Positions 1 to 7,437 of a DNA stretch of 64,000 nucleotides are shown here, in pieces. The notes below the pieces were generated by a model that had not been told where the DNA came from, made no database searches, and saw nothing but the letters and a program-made list of their open reading frames with translations. Each line of letters begins with the position of its first letter. The stretch's first letter is position 1. Where the stretch lies: assembly GCF_014696355.1 (NCBI RefSeq), contig NZ_JACJQA010000008.1, forward strand, positions 1 to 64,000, given 5' to 3'. Position numbers and translations under genes: made by a program. Source of the DNA: Pseudanabaena sp. FACHB-1998. GTDB lineage: Bacteria > Cyanobacteriota > Cyanobacteriia > Pseudanabaenales > Pseudanabaenaceae.

Positions 1-678
<678 letters not shown>

Positions 679-703
679 TCGACTAATCTAGTCATCTCGA
701 AAT

Positions 704-735
704 AAAAAAGCCCCTCCGCAAGGAGGGGCTTTTTT
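704..735 (+). terminator. Rho-independent terminator of psbA
   Basis: A perfect 14-bp stem (A6-GCCCCTCC pairing with GGAGGGGC-T6) with a GCAA loop begins 26 bases after the psbA stop and ends in a T-run. It is also 14 bases from the end of the opposing PIN toxin gene, so it could stop transcription from both sides. Confidence 0.93.
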
Positions 736-748
736 ATTTGTGCTGAAT

Positions 749-1147
749 TTACATCAGATAATTTTTTAGCTCAGGATATTTAGGAAATAAGTTGTCAACA
801 CTTGCAAGTGTTGCTTCATATTCTAATGTGGTAGCAATGATTAAGCGATCAAAAGGATCTTTGTGAATGGGCGGTAGGTTTACGGCTCTGACTGCAATCT
901 CTGGGGTCAGTGGCAATAGCTCGATTCCTGCGGGGAGTAGTGAATCAGTAAACCAATCTTGAAAGGGAATATGGATTGTTAATCTGCCTTTGTTATAGGC
1001 TAGAGCGACTTCGTAGCAAGATATTGCTGAGACAGCAACTATATCTGCTTGCCGAATTTGCTCTAGCCATTGTGTAGGAATTTGATCGAAGTTTTCGTTG
1101 ACATACCAAATCCAGATGTGGGTATCGAGAATTATCATTTCAGACAT
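749..1147 (-). CDS. vapC: PIN-domain toxin (VapC type), copy 1
   Basis: A 132-residue PIN-domain protein, the usual size of a VapC ribonuclease toxin. The four acidic positions expected for Mg-dependent RNA cleavage are visible: D8 in ILDTHIW, E46 in SCYEVA, D97/D100 in HKDPFDRL and D118 in ASVDNLF. The gene overlaps the 3' end of the upstream antitoxin by 13 bases. An internal ATG (M4) overlaps the antitoxin stop as ATGA, so either start keeps translational coupling. A close paralogue lies about 1 kb upstream at 1795-2193 with the same HKDPFDRLIIAT block and PEL(K/E)N(Y/H)LM tail. VapC-like assignment is secure; the RNA target cannot be read from sequence. Confidence 0.9.
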   Translation of the reverse strand: MSEMIILDTHIWIWYVNENFDQIPTQWLEQIRQADIVAVSAISCYEVALAYNKGRLTIHIPFQDWFTDSLLPAGIELLPLTPEIAVRAVNLPPIHKDPFDRLIIATTLEYEATLASVDNLFPKYPELKNYLM

Positions 1148-1443
1148 TCCCAGTCCTCTTCATCTACGATTGGGCTAACAATATCACCTAGAATTTTGAT
1201 TTTTCCAGCTAGATGAGTTGGTGTTGTGCGCTTTGGCTTTTTGTTAGAGATTGCTTGCTCGGGGTTAACTTCTTTTTGCTCTGATTTTGCACTAGTTTCT
1301 TCAGAGACTGTGTGCTGTGGAATAGAAATAGATTTCAGATATAGACTGACGATCGCCTGTAATGCTTGACGATGTTCTGGGGTTGCATTTTGGTATGCGT
1401 CAGCGAGGGGGGATTCGACTTCTAGGGTAATTTGTTTGATCAT
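1135..1443 (-). CDS. Antitoxin partner of PIN toxin copy 1
   Basis: A 102-residue protein starting at the ATG at 1443; a longer frame would need a TTG 30 bases upstream and is less likely. The N-terminal half (from MIKQITLEV) resembles short cyanobacterial antitoxin-like proteins that open with a beta strand and a helix rich in H, R, Q and A. The C-terminal 20 residues, containing LGDIVSPIVDEEDWECLK, are almost identical to the tail of the antitoxin at 2181-2405, although the N-terminal halves differ. The shared tail is therefore probably the toxin-binding segment, and the N-terminal DNA-binding parts were exchanged. The stop overlaps the toxin start by 13 bases. The partner role is inferred from this overlap and order. 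Confidence 0.75.
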   Translation of the reverse strand: MIKQITLEVESPLADAYQNATPEHRQALQAIVSLYLKSISIPQHTVSEETSAKSEQKEVNPEQAISNKKPKRTTPTHLAGKIKILGDIVSPIVDEEDWECLK

Positions 1444-1470
1444 ATTCTTATGAGGATTTGAGAGATTTTT

Positions 1471-1547
1471 CAAATTCTTATTTTTTGCTAGAGATTAAAG
1501 AACGTAGGCGATCGCACTTTTCCTGTTGTTTCCTCTCCTCAAGTTCT
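1471..1547. repeat. 77-bp direct repeat, copy 1 (upstream of antitoxin 1)
   Basis: This stretch matches 2431-2507 with only a handful of differences, and both copies lie directly upstream of a PIN-module antitoxin. Read on the minus strand it encodes the same peptide remnant in both copies (LEERKQQEKCDRLRSLISSK here; LEEFEERKQQEEGDRLCSLI there). This basic/acidic tail resembles the C-terminus of Uma2/DUF820-type proteins. It is probably a gene-end fossil duplicated with the TA module. Confidence 0.7.
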
Positions 1548-1587
1548 AACCGATCGCTTGATCAAATGGGATAGCTTCGTCCTGTGA

Positions 1588-1728
1588 TTATTCGGCTAGG
1601 TCAAAGGCATAAATTTCTTCTAGTTCTTCTAGACGTGCAAGCAGTTCTTGATAATGGTCAAATTCTACAACTACGCTCAAACGTTGACCTTGGGCATCAA
1701 CAATGTATTGTTCGCTAATTGTTTGCAT
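1588..1728 (-). CDS. Small antitoxin-like protein (46 aa), no toxin seen
   Basis: A 46-codon gene opening MQTISEQYIVDAQGQRLSVV and ending in an acidic segment EELEEIYAFDLAE. A good ribosome-binding site (TAGGAG, six bases before ATG) supports it. The order beta-beta-helix with a QELLARLEELEE segment is typical of very short antitoxin-like proteins found next to Uma2 or RelE genes in cyanobacteria. No toxin follows: downstream on the same strand there is only the 77-bp repeat and the start of antitoxin 1. It may be an orphan antitoxin whose partner was lost when the neighbouring modules duplicated. The family was assigned by resemblance only. Confidence 0.6.
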   Translation of the reverse strand: MQTISEQYIVDAQGQRLSVVVEFDHYQELLARLEELEEIYAFDLAE

Positions 1729-1794
1729 TGGTAACTCCTAATTATTGGGGTTGAGTAAATTATATGTAATCAAGAATTTTTATGTAAAATGAAT

Positions 1795-2193
1795 CTACAT
1801 GAGATGATTCTCAAGTTCAGGATATTTAGAAAACAAGCTGTCAACACTGGCAAGTTTTGCGCCATATTCTAATGCAGTGGCGATGATGAGGCGATCAAAG
1901 GGATCTTTGTGGATGGAAGTTAGGTTTGCGGCTCTGACTGTAATTTCTGGGGTCATTGGCAATAGTTCAATCCCTGACGGAAGTAGAGCTTCTTTAAGCC
2001 ATTCTGATATTGGACATGGCAATTCTAGTCTGCCTTTTTGAGATGCCAGAGCAATTTCATAACAAGATATTGCAGACACGCCAACTTGAGGTGCAGTTTC
2101 GATCGCTTTTTGCCAAGAATCAGGAATTTTCTGCAAGTCTTGTGTCATCAGCCAAAACCAGATATGCGTATCTAGCACAATTATTTCAGGCAT
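1795..2193 (-). CDS. vapC: PIN-domain toxin (VapC type), copy 2
   Basis: A 132-residue PIN protein starting at the ATG MPEIIVLDTHIW; a frame two residues longer would need a TTG. Acidic residues match copy 1: D in VLDTHIW, E in SCYEIA, D in HKDPFDRL and D in ASVDSLF. It overlaps the upstream antitoxin gene by 13 bases, exactly like copy 1. The protein is clearly paralogous to the product of 749-1147 (same ELLP(L/M)TPEI and DRLIIAT blocks), so the two modules arose by tandem duplication or by repeated arrival of one family. Expected to be an Mg-dependent ribonuclease neutralised by the neighbouring protein. Confidence 0.9.
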   Translation of the reverse strand: MPEIIVLDTHIWFWLMTQDLQKIPDSWQKAIETAPQVGVSAISCYEIALASQKGRLELPCPISEWLKEALLPSGIELLPMTPEITVRAANLTSIHKDPFDRLIIATALEYGAKLASVDSLFSKYPELENHLM

Positions 2194-2405
2194 TCCCAAT
2201 CCTCTTCATCAACGATGGGGCTGACGATATCACCTAATGTTCTGCCTTTACCTGCGATCGCTTTTGATGGAAAGCGCCTTTTAGTTGGGATAACTTTATT
2301 TTCTTCGGCAATTACAATAATGGCGCGAGTTGTCTGGAAGTTTGGCTTTTCGCCTAGCCATGTAATGCGATCGCCTTCAATGGCAACTTCATAGCTTTTA
2401 AGCAT
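2181..2405 (-). CDS. Antitoxin partner of PIN toxin copy 2
   Basis: A 74-residue protein. The N-terminal 35 residues (MLKSYEVAIEGDRITWLGEK) form a beta-rich segment as seen in small cyanobacterial VapB-like antitoxins. The C-terminal stretch LGDIVSPIVDEEDWECLK is shared with the antitoxin at 1135-1443. A strong ribosome-binding site (AAGGAGA) precedes the ATG at 2405 and overlaps the stop of the upstream peptide fossil in the 77-bp repeat. Stop and toxin start overlap. The conserved acidic tail with a Trp fits insertion into the PIN active-site groove, which is how many VapB tails work; that is inference. Confidence 0.78.
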   Translation of the reverse strand: MLKSYEVAIEGDRITWLGEKPNFQTTRAIIVIAEENKVIPTKRRFPSKAIAGKGRTLGDIVSPIVDEEDWECLK

Positions 2406-2430
2406 AGTTGTTTATCTCCTTAAAGTATTT

Positions 2431-2507
2431 CAAATTCTTGTTTTTTGCTAGATATTAAAGAACATAGGCGATCGCCTTCTTCCTGTTGCTTCCTCTCCTC
2501 AAATTCT
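2431..2507. repeat. 77-bp direct repeat, copy 2 (upstream of antitoxin 2)
   Basis: Near-identical to 1471-1547. On the minus strand it encodes a peptide tail that continues to a TAA lying inside the ribosome-binding site of antitoxin 2. The repeat marks the duplicated unit: gene-end fossil plus antitoxin plus toxin. Confidence 0.7.
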
Positions 2508-2547
2508 TCTAGACCACGAAAGATTTAAGTATAGCTAAGGCTTTTGT

Positions 2548-2637
2548 TTATCGTACGACACATGATTGAAATACTTATGTATAAGGCGTTTTGATAAATG
2601 TACGATAATAAGTCATGATGCTAAGCTAAAATGACTT
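2548..2637. promoter_or_regulatory. Two inverted repeats upstream of the GNAT-PIN operon
   Basis: The arms TTATCGTAC (2548-2556) and GTACGATAA (2600-2608) are perfect inverted repeats 43 bases apart. A second pair, AAGTCAT (2610-2616) and ATGACTT (2631-2637), lies 50-77 bases before the ATG at 2687. Such paired sites are typical of autoregulated TA and restriction promoters, but no binding protein can be named. Confidence 0.4.
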
Positions 2638-2686
2638 AAATAGGCTGTAAAACCTAAATTAAAAGCATAAAATACATAATAAATTA

Positions 2687-4786
2687 ATGAAAGATAAAAA
2701 TGTTTTAATCAAGGCTATTCAGGGAAATTCCGAATATACCGATCAAGTAAAAGCTTTGGGAAAGGCTAACTCAAATACTCTATCTCTATTTCCTGAAGGA
2801 GCTTTCGAGCAATACATATGGAAAGGAAATGTGTTAGTGGCTTTAGATGAAAATGGTACTTTTCTTGGATATCTTCTATATACAGTTAAGAAAAAGGAGA
2901 GACAGATTAAGATATATCATCTATGTCTAAAAAAAGAGTCAGAACGTAAAGGCATAGCGAGAAAACTCATAAATTATTTAAAAAGCATAACAAGAGAATT
3001 TATTGATATCCATCTTAATTGTCGTCAAGATTACGGTATTGATGGCATGTGGGAAAAGTTTGGGTTTATCCCCATGCATGAGAAATCTGGAAATAATAAG
3101 TTGGGAAAACTTGTAACAACTTGGGTTTACAATCACGGACATCCAGACCTCTTTTCAACTATTGTAAGTACAAAAACTTTTGTAGTTCTTGACTCTTGTG
3201 TGTTTTTTGACTTTTATCGAATGAGCTTACGAAAAGCCCTAGTTGATGGAGAATCAGGTTATTTATTGGCAGATTGGATTCAAGATGAATTAGAATTATG
3301 TACTACAGATGAAATATACAACGAAATTAATAAGCTGCCCTCAATAGAAGAAAGAAGTAAGATGCGATTATTTGCAGATAGTTTCTTTAAAATAACTTGT
3401 ATATCCGAGCAATTTGATAACGTTTATCAATCATTGAAAGGTCTACTATTAAACAATAAAGATCTTACAATTGCAGATATTAATATTCGCCAGATTGCTC
3501 GAACAATAGCTTCTGGAAAATCCACATTTATTGTAACTACAGATGCAAATCTTCTATCATTTTCAAGTCAAGTCCGAGCAGAGCAAGGTATTCTAATTGT
3601 TAGCCCTACTGATTTAGTGGTTAAATTAGATGAGCTTAGAAGAGAATCAGAATATCAACCTGAGAAGTTAGCAGGGACTCAACTATCGAAAAAAAGAGTT
3701 GCCGCCGAAGAAAAGCAAATTCTTATAGAATCTTTTACTCTAGACGGAGAAGTTGACTTCAACACTAAGTTCTCTCAATTACTTGTTGAGAATAACAAGT
3801 ATGAATGTATTGCTGTTTGGGATAGTAATATTCCTGTCGCTTTAATAGTATATTGTAGAGCAAATGAATATGAACTAACTGTTCCAATACTCAGAATTAA
3901 CTACAAATCATTATCAGAAACGCTTGCTAGGCATATTGTATGGCGCACAATTAATTTAGCAGTTTTAGAGGGGAAAAATTTTACTAGGATAACTGAGAGT
4001 CAAATTGACGACTTTATGGTTAGGGTTATTCAAGACGCAGGTTTCTCTGGCATAGATGGAACATGGATCAAAATCAACTCCAAAATTACTAAATCAAAAA
4101 TTGAAATATCAGAACATTTAATCAATATCAGTTCAAATCTTACAGATGAATATAAAAATCTTTGTAGAATTATTACTGATAGTCTTACATTAGAGGAAGA
4201 GACGAGTCCTGATTTTACGTTTGATTTGGAAAAGCTATTATATCCAACTAAAATTATTGATGCTAATATTCTAAGTTTCGTAATTCCCATCAAACCACAC
4301 TGGGCAAAAGAGCTATTTGATGAAGAACTAGCTAGAGAGAGTTTATTTGGTGTATCAAGATCTGAACTAGCGCTGAATTGGGAATCAGTATATTACAGAA
4401 GTACACAGTCAACGCCTGTTAATTTTGGATATCCTGCACGTATTTTATGGTATGTATCTATTGATAGAGATGGAGCCTACAAAAGCAAAAATTCAACTAT
4501 TTGTGCTTGCTCTACACTAGATGAAGTAGCTATTGGAAACTCTAAGCAACTTTACCTGAAATTTCAACGTTTAGGTATTTTCAAGTTAGAAGACATAAAA
4601 TTAATTCCCAAAAATGCTAAAAATGAAATTATGGCTGTTAAGTTTAGTAACACAGAGATATTTAAAAATCCTGTTTCTCTTGATAAAATACATGAAATCC
4701 TAGAAAGTAAAGCACAAATACAGTCGCCAAGACTAGTTGCAAATGAAGCATTTTTTAAAATTTACTCTCTTGGTAACGCAATATGA
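2687..4786 (+). CDS. Multidomain GNAT-PIN protein with PUA/ASCH-like C-terminus
   Basis: A 699-residue AT-rich gene. Residues about 5-150 read as a GNAT acetyltransferase: a strand GTFLGYLLYTV, then acetyl-CoA loop RKGIAR (87-92) and the closing MWEKFGFIP. Residues about 163-320 read as a PIN-like nuclease with D169 in VVLDSCVFF, D208/E209, D264 in TIADINIRQ and D286 in VTTDANLL. Residues 345-465 look like a second, degenerate GNAT fold (IPVALIVYCRANEYELTVPI, then GFSGIDGTWIKI). Residues about 580-665 (ARILWYVSI, ICACSTLDEVAIG, EIMAVKFSNTEIF) have the strand pattern of PUA/ASCH-type RNA-binding domains. It overlaps the ASCH gene by ATGA. An RNA-acting toxin or defence effector is inferred; the two N-terminal domains are the best supported. 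Confidence 0.8.
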   Translation: MKDKNVLIKAIQGNSEYTDQVKALGKANSNTLSLFPEGAFEQYIWKGNVLVALDENGTFLGYLLYTVKKKERQIKIYHLCLKKESERKGIARKLINYLKSITREFIDIHLNCRQDYGIDGMWEKFGFIPMHEKSGNNKLGKLVTTWVYNHGHPDLFSTIVSTKTFVVLDSCVFFDFYRMSLRKALVDGESGYLLADWIQDELELCTTDEIYNEINKLPSIEERSKMRLFADSFFKITCISEQFDNVYQSLKGLLLNNKDLTIADINIRQIARTIASGKSTFIVTTDANLLSFSSQVRAEQGILIVSPTDLVVKLDELRRESEYQPEKLAGTQLSKKRVAAEEKQILIESFTLDGEVDFNTKFSQLLVENNKYECIAVWDSNIPVALIVYCRANEYELTVPILRINYKSLSETLARHIVWRTINLAVLEGKNFTRITESQIDDFMVRVIQDAGFSGIDGTWIKINSKITKSKIEISEHLINISSNLTDEYKNLCRIITDSLTLEEETSPDFTFDLEKLLYPTKIIDANILSFVIPIKPHWAKELFDEELARESLFGVSRSELALNWESVYYRSTQSTPVNFGYPARILWYVSIDRDGAYKSKNSTICACSTLDEVAIGNSKQLYLKFQRLGIFKLEDIKLIPKNAKNEIMAVKFSNTEIFKNPVSLDKIHEILESKAQIQSPRLVANEAFFKIYSLGNAI

Positions 4787-5322
4787 ATAGCAAATCAATA
4801 AAAGTTTCTAGTGATGGATATGTTTTACTTTTGTCGCTTCAGCCAAGATACGCTGAGTTAATATTTAATGAAACAAAAAAAGTAGAACTACGGAGAATTC
4901 GTCCCAGAGTTGATCGTGGTGACTTTCTTCTTATCTATGTTTCTTCACCCGATAAAGTATTATTAGGGTCTTGTGAAGTAGAAGAAGTTGTACAAAATAG
5001 TCCAGATAATCTGTGGAAGCTTGTCAATAAAAAATCGGGACTTAAAAAAGGTGAATTTCTTGAGTATTTTGATGGCGTTTCAACTGGCTACGCAATTTTA
5101 ATTCAAAATGTCCAGAAATTTAATCAGCCAATAAAGCTTTCCAGACTAAAACAAGAATGGGATGGATTCCATCCTCCACAAAGCTATAGATATTTGACTA
5201 TAGAAGAAGTAGATTCAATTGGAATTATGGCAGAACATGACCTGACAAATATCTCTATGAGACTCCAACCTAGATCTAAACAAGTTGAACTTAATATATA
5301 TCAAATGTCTTCATCAAAGTAA
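4783..5322 (+). CDS. ASCH-domain protein coupled to the GNAT-PIN gene
   Basis: A 179-residue protein. The N-terminal 110 residues fit an ASCH (PUA-like) domain: YVLLLSLQPRYAELIF, then KKVELRR at the place of the family GxKxxExR signature, then GDFLLIYVSS and LLGSCEVEEVV. The usual first Gly of the signature is replaced. ASCH proteins bind RNA or modified nucleosides, and some hydrolyse N4-acetylcytidine. Start and upstream stop share ATGA, so the two proteins are made together. The 3' end overlaps the convergent Mrr gene by 22 bases. A nucleic-acid recognition partner or antitoxin for the GNAT-PIN protein is inference. Confidence 0.75.
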   Translation: MNSKSIKVSSDGYVLLLSLQPRYAELIFNETKKVELRRIRPRVDRGDFLLIYVSSPDKVLLGSCEVEEVVQNSPDNLWKLVNKKSGLKKGEFLEYFDGVSTGYAILIQNVQKFNQPIKLSRLKQEWDGFHPPQSYRYLTIEEVDSIGIMAEHDLTNISMRLQPRSKQVELNIYQMSSSK

Positions 5323-6215
5323 TCAGAATCGACTTTTTGAAGTTTATAAGTTTGAATTTCACTTACACCTACGCCAAAGTCAATCATTAATTGAGTTAGT
5401 TTATTTCCATCAATAAGAATTATTCTTTTTTCGATAATTTTTACATACTCCCGTGCTTCTTTTGTAAATTGAGATGTAGTAATCATTACACCTTTTCTAG
5501 CTTTCATGCCCTCTAAACTACCAGCAAAAGCTTGTACTGCTGGTCTACCTACAGAAGCTTCCCATCTTTTCGCTTGAATATAAATTAAGTCTAGTCCTAA
5601 ATTATCTTCTTTAATAATTCCATCAATTCCGCCATCGCCACTTTTCCCAACTGCTTCACCAGCATCTTTTCTGGAACCTCCGTAACCCATAGAAAGTAAT
5701 AAATCAACTACAAGTTTTTCAAAGAATTTTGGAGAACAATTCTTGATTTGTTCAAGTAATTTTTCACCTAATTCCTTTGTCAGTTTTTGATAACTAATCT
5801 CGAAATTCTCTTCAGGTGTTTGATCTATATCTTCTATTATTGAATTATCAAGCTTTATATCATCACTTGACCTAATATTTTGAAATTCTTGGAATTCTGT
5901 AAACCTTTCCAGAAAGCCTCGATCAATTGAATTAGGCTGAGACTCTAACACTTCTTTACCTCGTGGAGAAATGTAGAATGTTCCCCTCTTTCCACTTTCT
6001 AGTAATTTTGCTTTTTTTAAATATGTAACAGCCCAACCAATTCTATTTGCTAGTTTTGTTTGTCTACCACTAGGTAAAAGTTCCTTTCGATCTTCTTCAT
6101 TTAAGTTAAACTGATTTGCCAAGAACTCAATTGTTTGACTAAGTAAATGTTCTTGTTCATCACCAGCAATCTGTAGCAATGGCAAAAGAAAATCTTGATA
6201 TGTAGGTACAGCCAT
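5301..6215 (-). CDS. mrr: Mrr-type restriction endonuclease
   Basis: A 304-residue two-domain protein as expected for Mrr. Residues 1-95 form the N-terminal winged-helix domain (AVPTYQDFLLPLLQ, then GTFYISPRGKEVL). Residues about 155-285 form the PD-(D/E)xK nuclease domain: E166 in FFEKLV, D198 in GDGGIDG and Q214-x-K216 in IQAKRW, followed by RPAVQAFAGSLEG and KGVMITTSQFT. Mrr proteins are type IV enzymes that cut methylated DNA. No methyltransferase is adjacent, which agrees with type IV. The gene ends inside the convergent ASCH gene (22-bp overlap), so the two transcripts are antisense over their tails. Confidence 0.93.
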   Translation of the reverse strand: MAVPTYQDFLLPLLQIAGDEQEHLLSQTIEFLANQFNLNEEDRKELLPSGRQTKLANRIGWAVTYLKKAKLLESGKRGTFYISPRGKEVLESQPNSIDRGFLERFTEFQEFQNIRSSDDIKLDNSIIEDIDQTPEENFEISYQKLTKELGEKLLEQIKNCSPKFFEKLVVDLLLSMGYGGSRKDAGEAVGKSGDGGIDGIIKEDNLGLDLIYIQAKRWEASVGRPAVQAFAGSLEGMKARKGVMITTSQFTKEAREYVKIIEKRIILIDGNKLTQLMIDFGVGVSEIQTYKLQKVDSDYFDEDI

Positions 6216-6272
6216 TTACGAGCAATAAGAGCAGTTACCGAAATTATACCTTTATCTTGTAGCCTAATAAAT

Positions 6273-6318
6273 CTTTAAAAGCAGATGTAGTTAAACAATC
6301 GTCTGATATTGCGATCGC
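6273..6318. repeat. 46-bp direct repeat, left copy
   Basis: Matches 7066-7111 with two differences. Both run from CTTTAAAAGCAGATGTAG to a HIP1 octamer (GCGATCGC). The two copies bracket the DUF6516-like pair (6318-6945), and the left copy ends at that toxin gene's stop codon. Confidence 0.8.
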
Positions 6319-6725
6319 TAATCTTTACCACTACTTCCAACTTCCTTAAGAAAAGCGATCGCATCTTGAATGACCATCGTAATACTTGGTTGATCAGAAG
6401 AAACTACGAAATCTTCCAAATGCTTGTGGTGAGGGAAACTCGATAAATTAGGGAAATGGGGGGTATTATCATAGCGAAAAATTAGATTGTTCTGTCCATC
6501 TTGGAAATGATAGCGATAATCAATCACCATGATTTGATCATCTACAACAATCAAAGCCTCACTGATAGAAAACAAATATTTGAAATAAAAACGCGATCGT
6601 AATTTGAGATTAGCCCGTTCACTCGATAGAATTGTGGCATTGTAATTCTCTACATAGACATTAGGGTAAACTTCCAATAGTTGATCTACTTGATCAAAAT
6701 AATCCCTAAAACTATTACGCGACAT
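6318..6725 (-). CDS. DUF6516-like putative toxin
   Basis: A 135-residue protein with the pattern of the DUF6516 family: an N-terminal FRDYFDQVDQLLEVYP segment, a central strand-rich core (LRSRFYFKYLFSISEALIVV, then MVIDYRYHFQDG), the block NLIFRYDNTPHFPNLSSFPHHKH and a C-terminal helix. It overlaps its upstream partner by 11 bases, the arrangement of a TA pair. The biochemical activity of this family is not something I can state. A 17-residue fossil of a second copy of this C-terminus lies at 8696-8749. Family assignment rests on recognised sequence pattern. Confidence 0.75.
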   Translation of the reverse strand: MSRNSFRDYFDQVDQLLEVYPNVYVENYNATILSSERANLKLRSRFYFKYLFSISEALIVVDDQIMVIDYRYHFQDGQNNLIFRYDNTPHFPNLSSFPHHKHLEDFVVSSDQPSITMVIQDAIAFLKEVGSSGKD

Positions 6726-6945
6726 TTCTTAACTTACTCTCTAATTCTTGACGTAAAGCCAGATAATGACGGTAATTACTCGCCCAATCAAAAACATCTT
6801 CATCATCACTCGTTTTACCTTGCTGATACTGCACAAAAAAGTCAGCCGAATCAGTTTGATATTTAATCTCATAACTGTGTAATTGCTTAGCCAAAGCGAC
6901 TAAAGCATCTAGAGGAGATGTATATTCAATAATCTGTTTACGCAT
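6715..6945 (-). CDS. Putative antitoxin of the DUF6516-like pair
   Basis: A 76-residue acidic protein that is largely helical (SPLDALVALAKQLHSYEIKY, then DVFDWASNYRHYLALRQELE). It sits directly upstream of the DUF6516-like gene and overlaps it by 11 bases. Its length, position and coupling fit an antitoxin. The segment YQQGKTSDDEDVFDWASNYR is a recurrent feature of small proteins next to DUF6516 genes, as far as I recall. No DNA-binding motif is obvious. Confidence 0.7.
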   Translation of the reverse strand: MRKQIIEYTSPLDALVALAKQLHSYEIKYQTDSADFFVQYQQGKTSDDEDVFDWASNYRHYLALRQELESKLRNVA

Positions 6946-7065
6946 GACATTTATTACTCAGATGTTTGAGAATTTTCTACATTTGTTGCTAGTTTCAACA
7001 ATCATGACAACTTCCTCGAATCTTATTAGGATTATAGTGGGTTCTTTAAAAACTATGACACAAAG

Positions 7066-7111
7066 CTTTAAAAGCAGATGTAGTTAAACAATTGTCTGAT
7101 ATCGCGATCGC
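7066..7111. repeat. 46-bp direct repeat, right copy
   Basis: Second copy of the repeat at 6273-6318 with two mismatches. It lies between the DUF6516-like pair and the promoter of the next TA pair. Confidence 0.8.
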
Positions 7112-7133
7112 CATTGTAATTATGAACAAATTA

Positions 7134-7163
7134 TTATAGACAAATTGTCTATTTTGTCTATAA
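7134..7163. promoter_or_regulatory. Operator of the Phd/YefM-PIN pair
   Basis: An 11-bp perfect inverted repeat, TTATAGACAAA (7134-7144) and TTTGTCTATAA (7153-7163), lies 23 bases before the antitoxin ATG. The spacer contains a third half-site, giving TAGACAA-TTGTCTA-TTGTCTA at 7137, 7145 and 7154. Phd-family antitoxins repress their own operons by binding such palindromes. Confidence 0.75.
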
Positions 7164-7185
7164 TATAAGAAAAAGAGCTAAAGCT

Positions 7186-7437
7186 ATGCAAATTGTTTCA
7201 GCAACCGAAGCCAAACAATCCTTTGGTGCAATCATCGACAAAGCCCAGCGTGAACCTGTGATGATCCGCAAACAGAATCGTGATGTCGCTGTGATTATGT
7301 CTATTGAAGACTATCAACGCATTACTCGTATTAATATTCAAGAATTTCAACAATTCAGAGCTAGCATTGGCAAGAAAGCTCAAAAACGTGGCTTAACAGA
7401 AGAAAAGTTAAATGAACTGTTGAGTGATGATCAATAG
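7186..7437 (+). CDS. Phd/YefM-family antitoxin
   Basis: An 83-residue antitoxin. The first 50 residues have the Phd/YefM fold signature: MQIVSATEAKQSFGAIIDKA, then PVMIRKQNRDVAVIMSIEDY. The C-terminal 30 residues, QFRASIGKKAQKRGLTEEKL, are the tail that would wrap the toxin. The operator at 7134-7163 sits just upstream and the PIN gene overlaps the 3' end by 14 bases. Autorepression and toxin neutralisation are the standard roles of the family. Confidence 0.93.
   Translation: MQIVSATEAKQSFGAIIDKAQREPVMIRKQNRDVAVIMSIEDYQRITRINIQEFQQFRASIGKKAQKRGLTEEKLNELLSDDQ

Noticed and set aside
1444..1473. Longer start (TTG) for antitoxin 1
   Set aside because: Would begin in the 77-bp repeat; the ATG at 1443 gives the conserved N-terminus.
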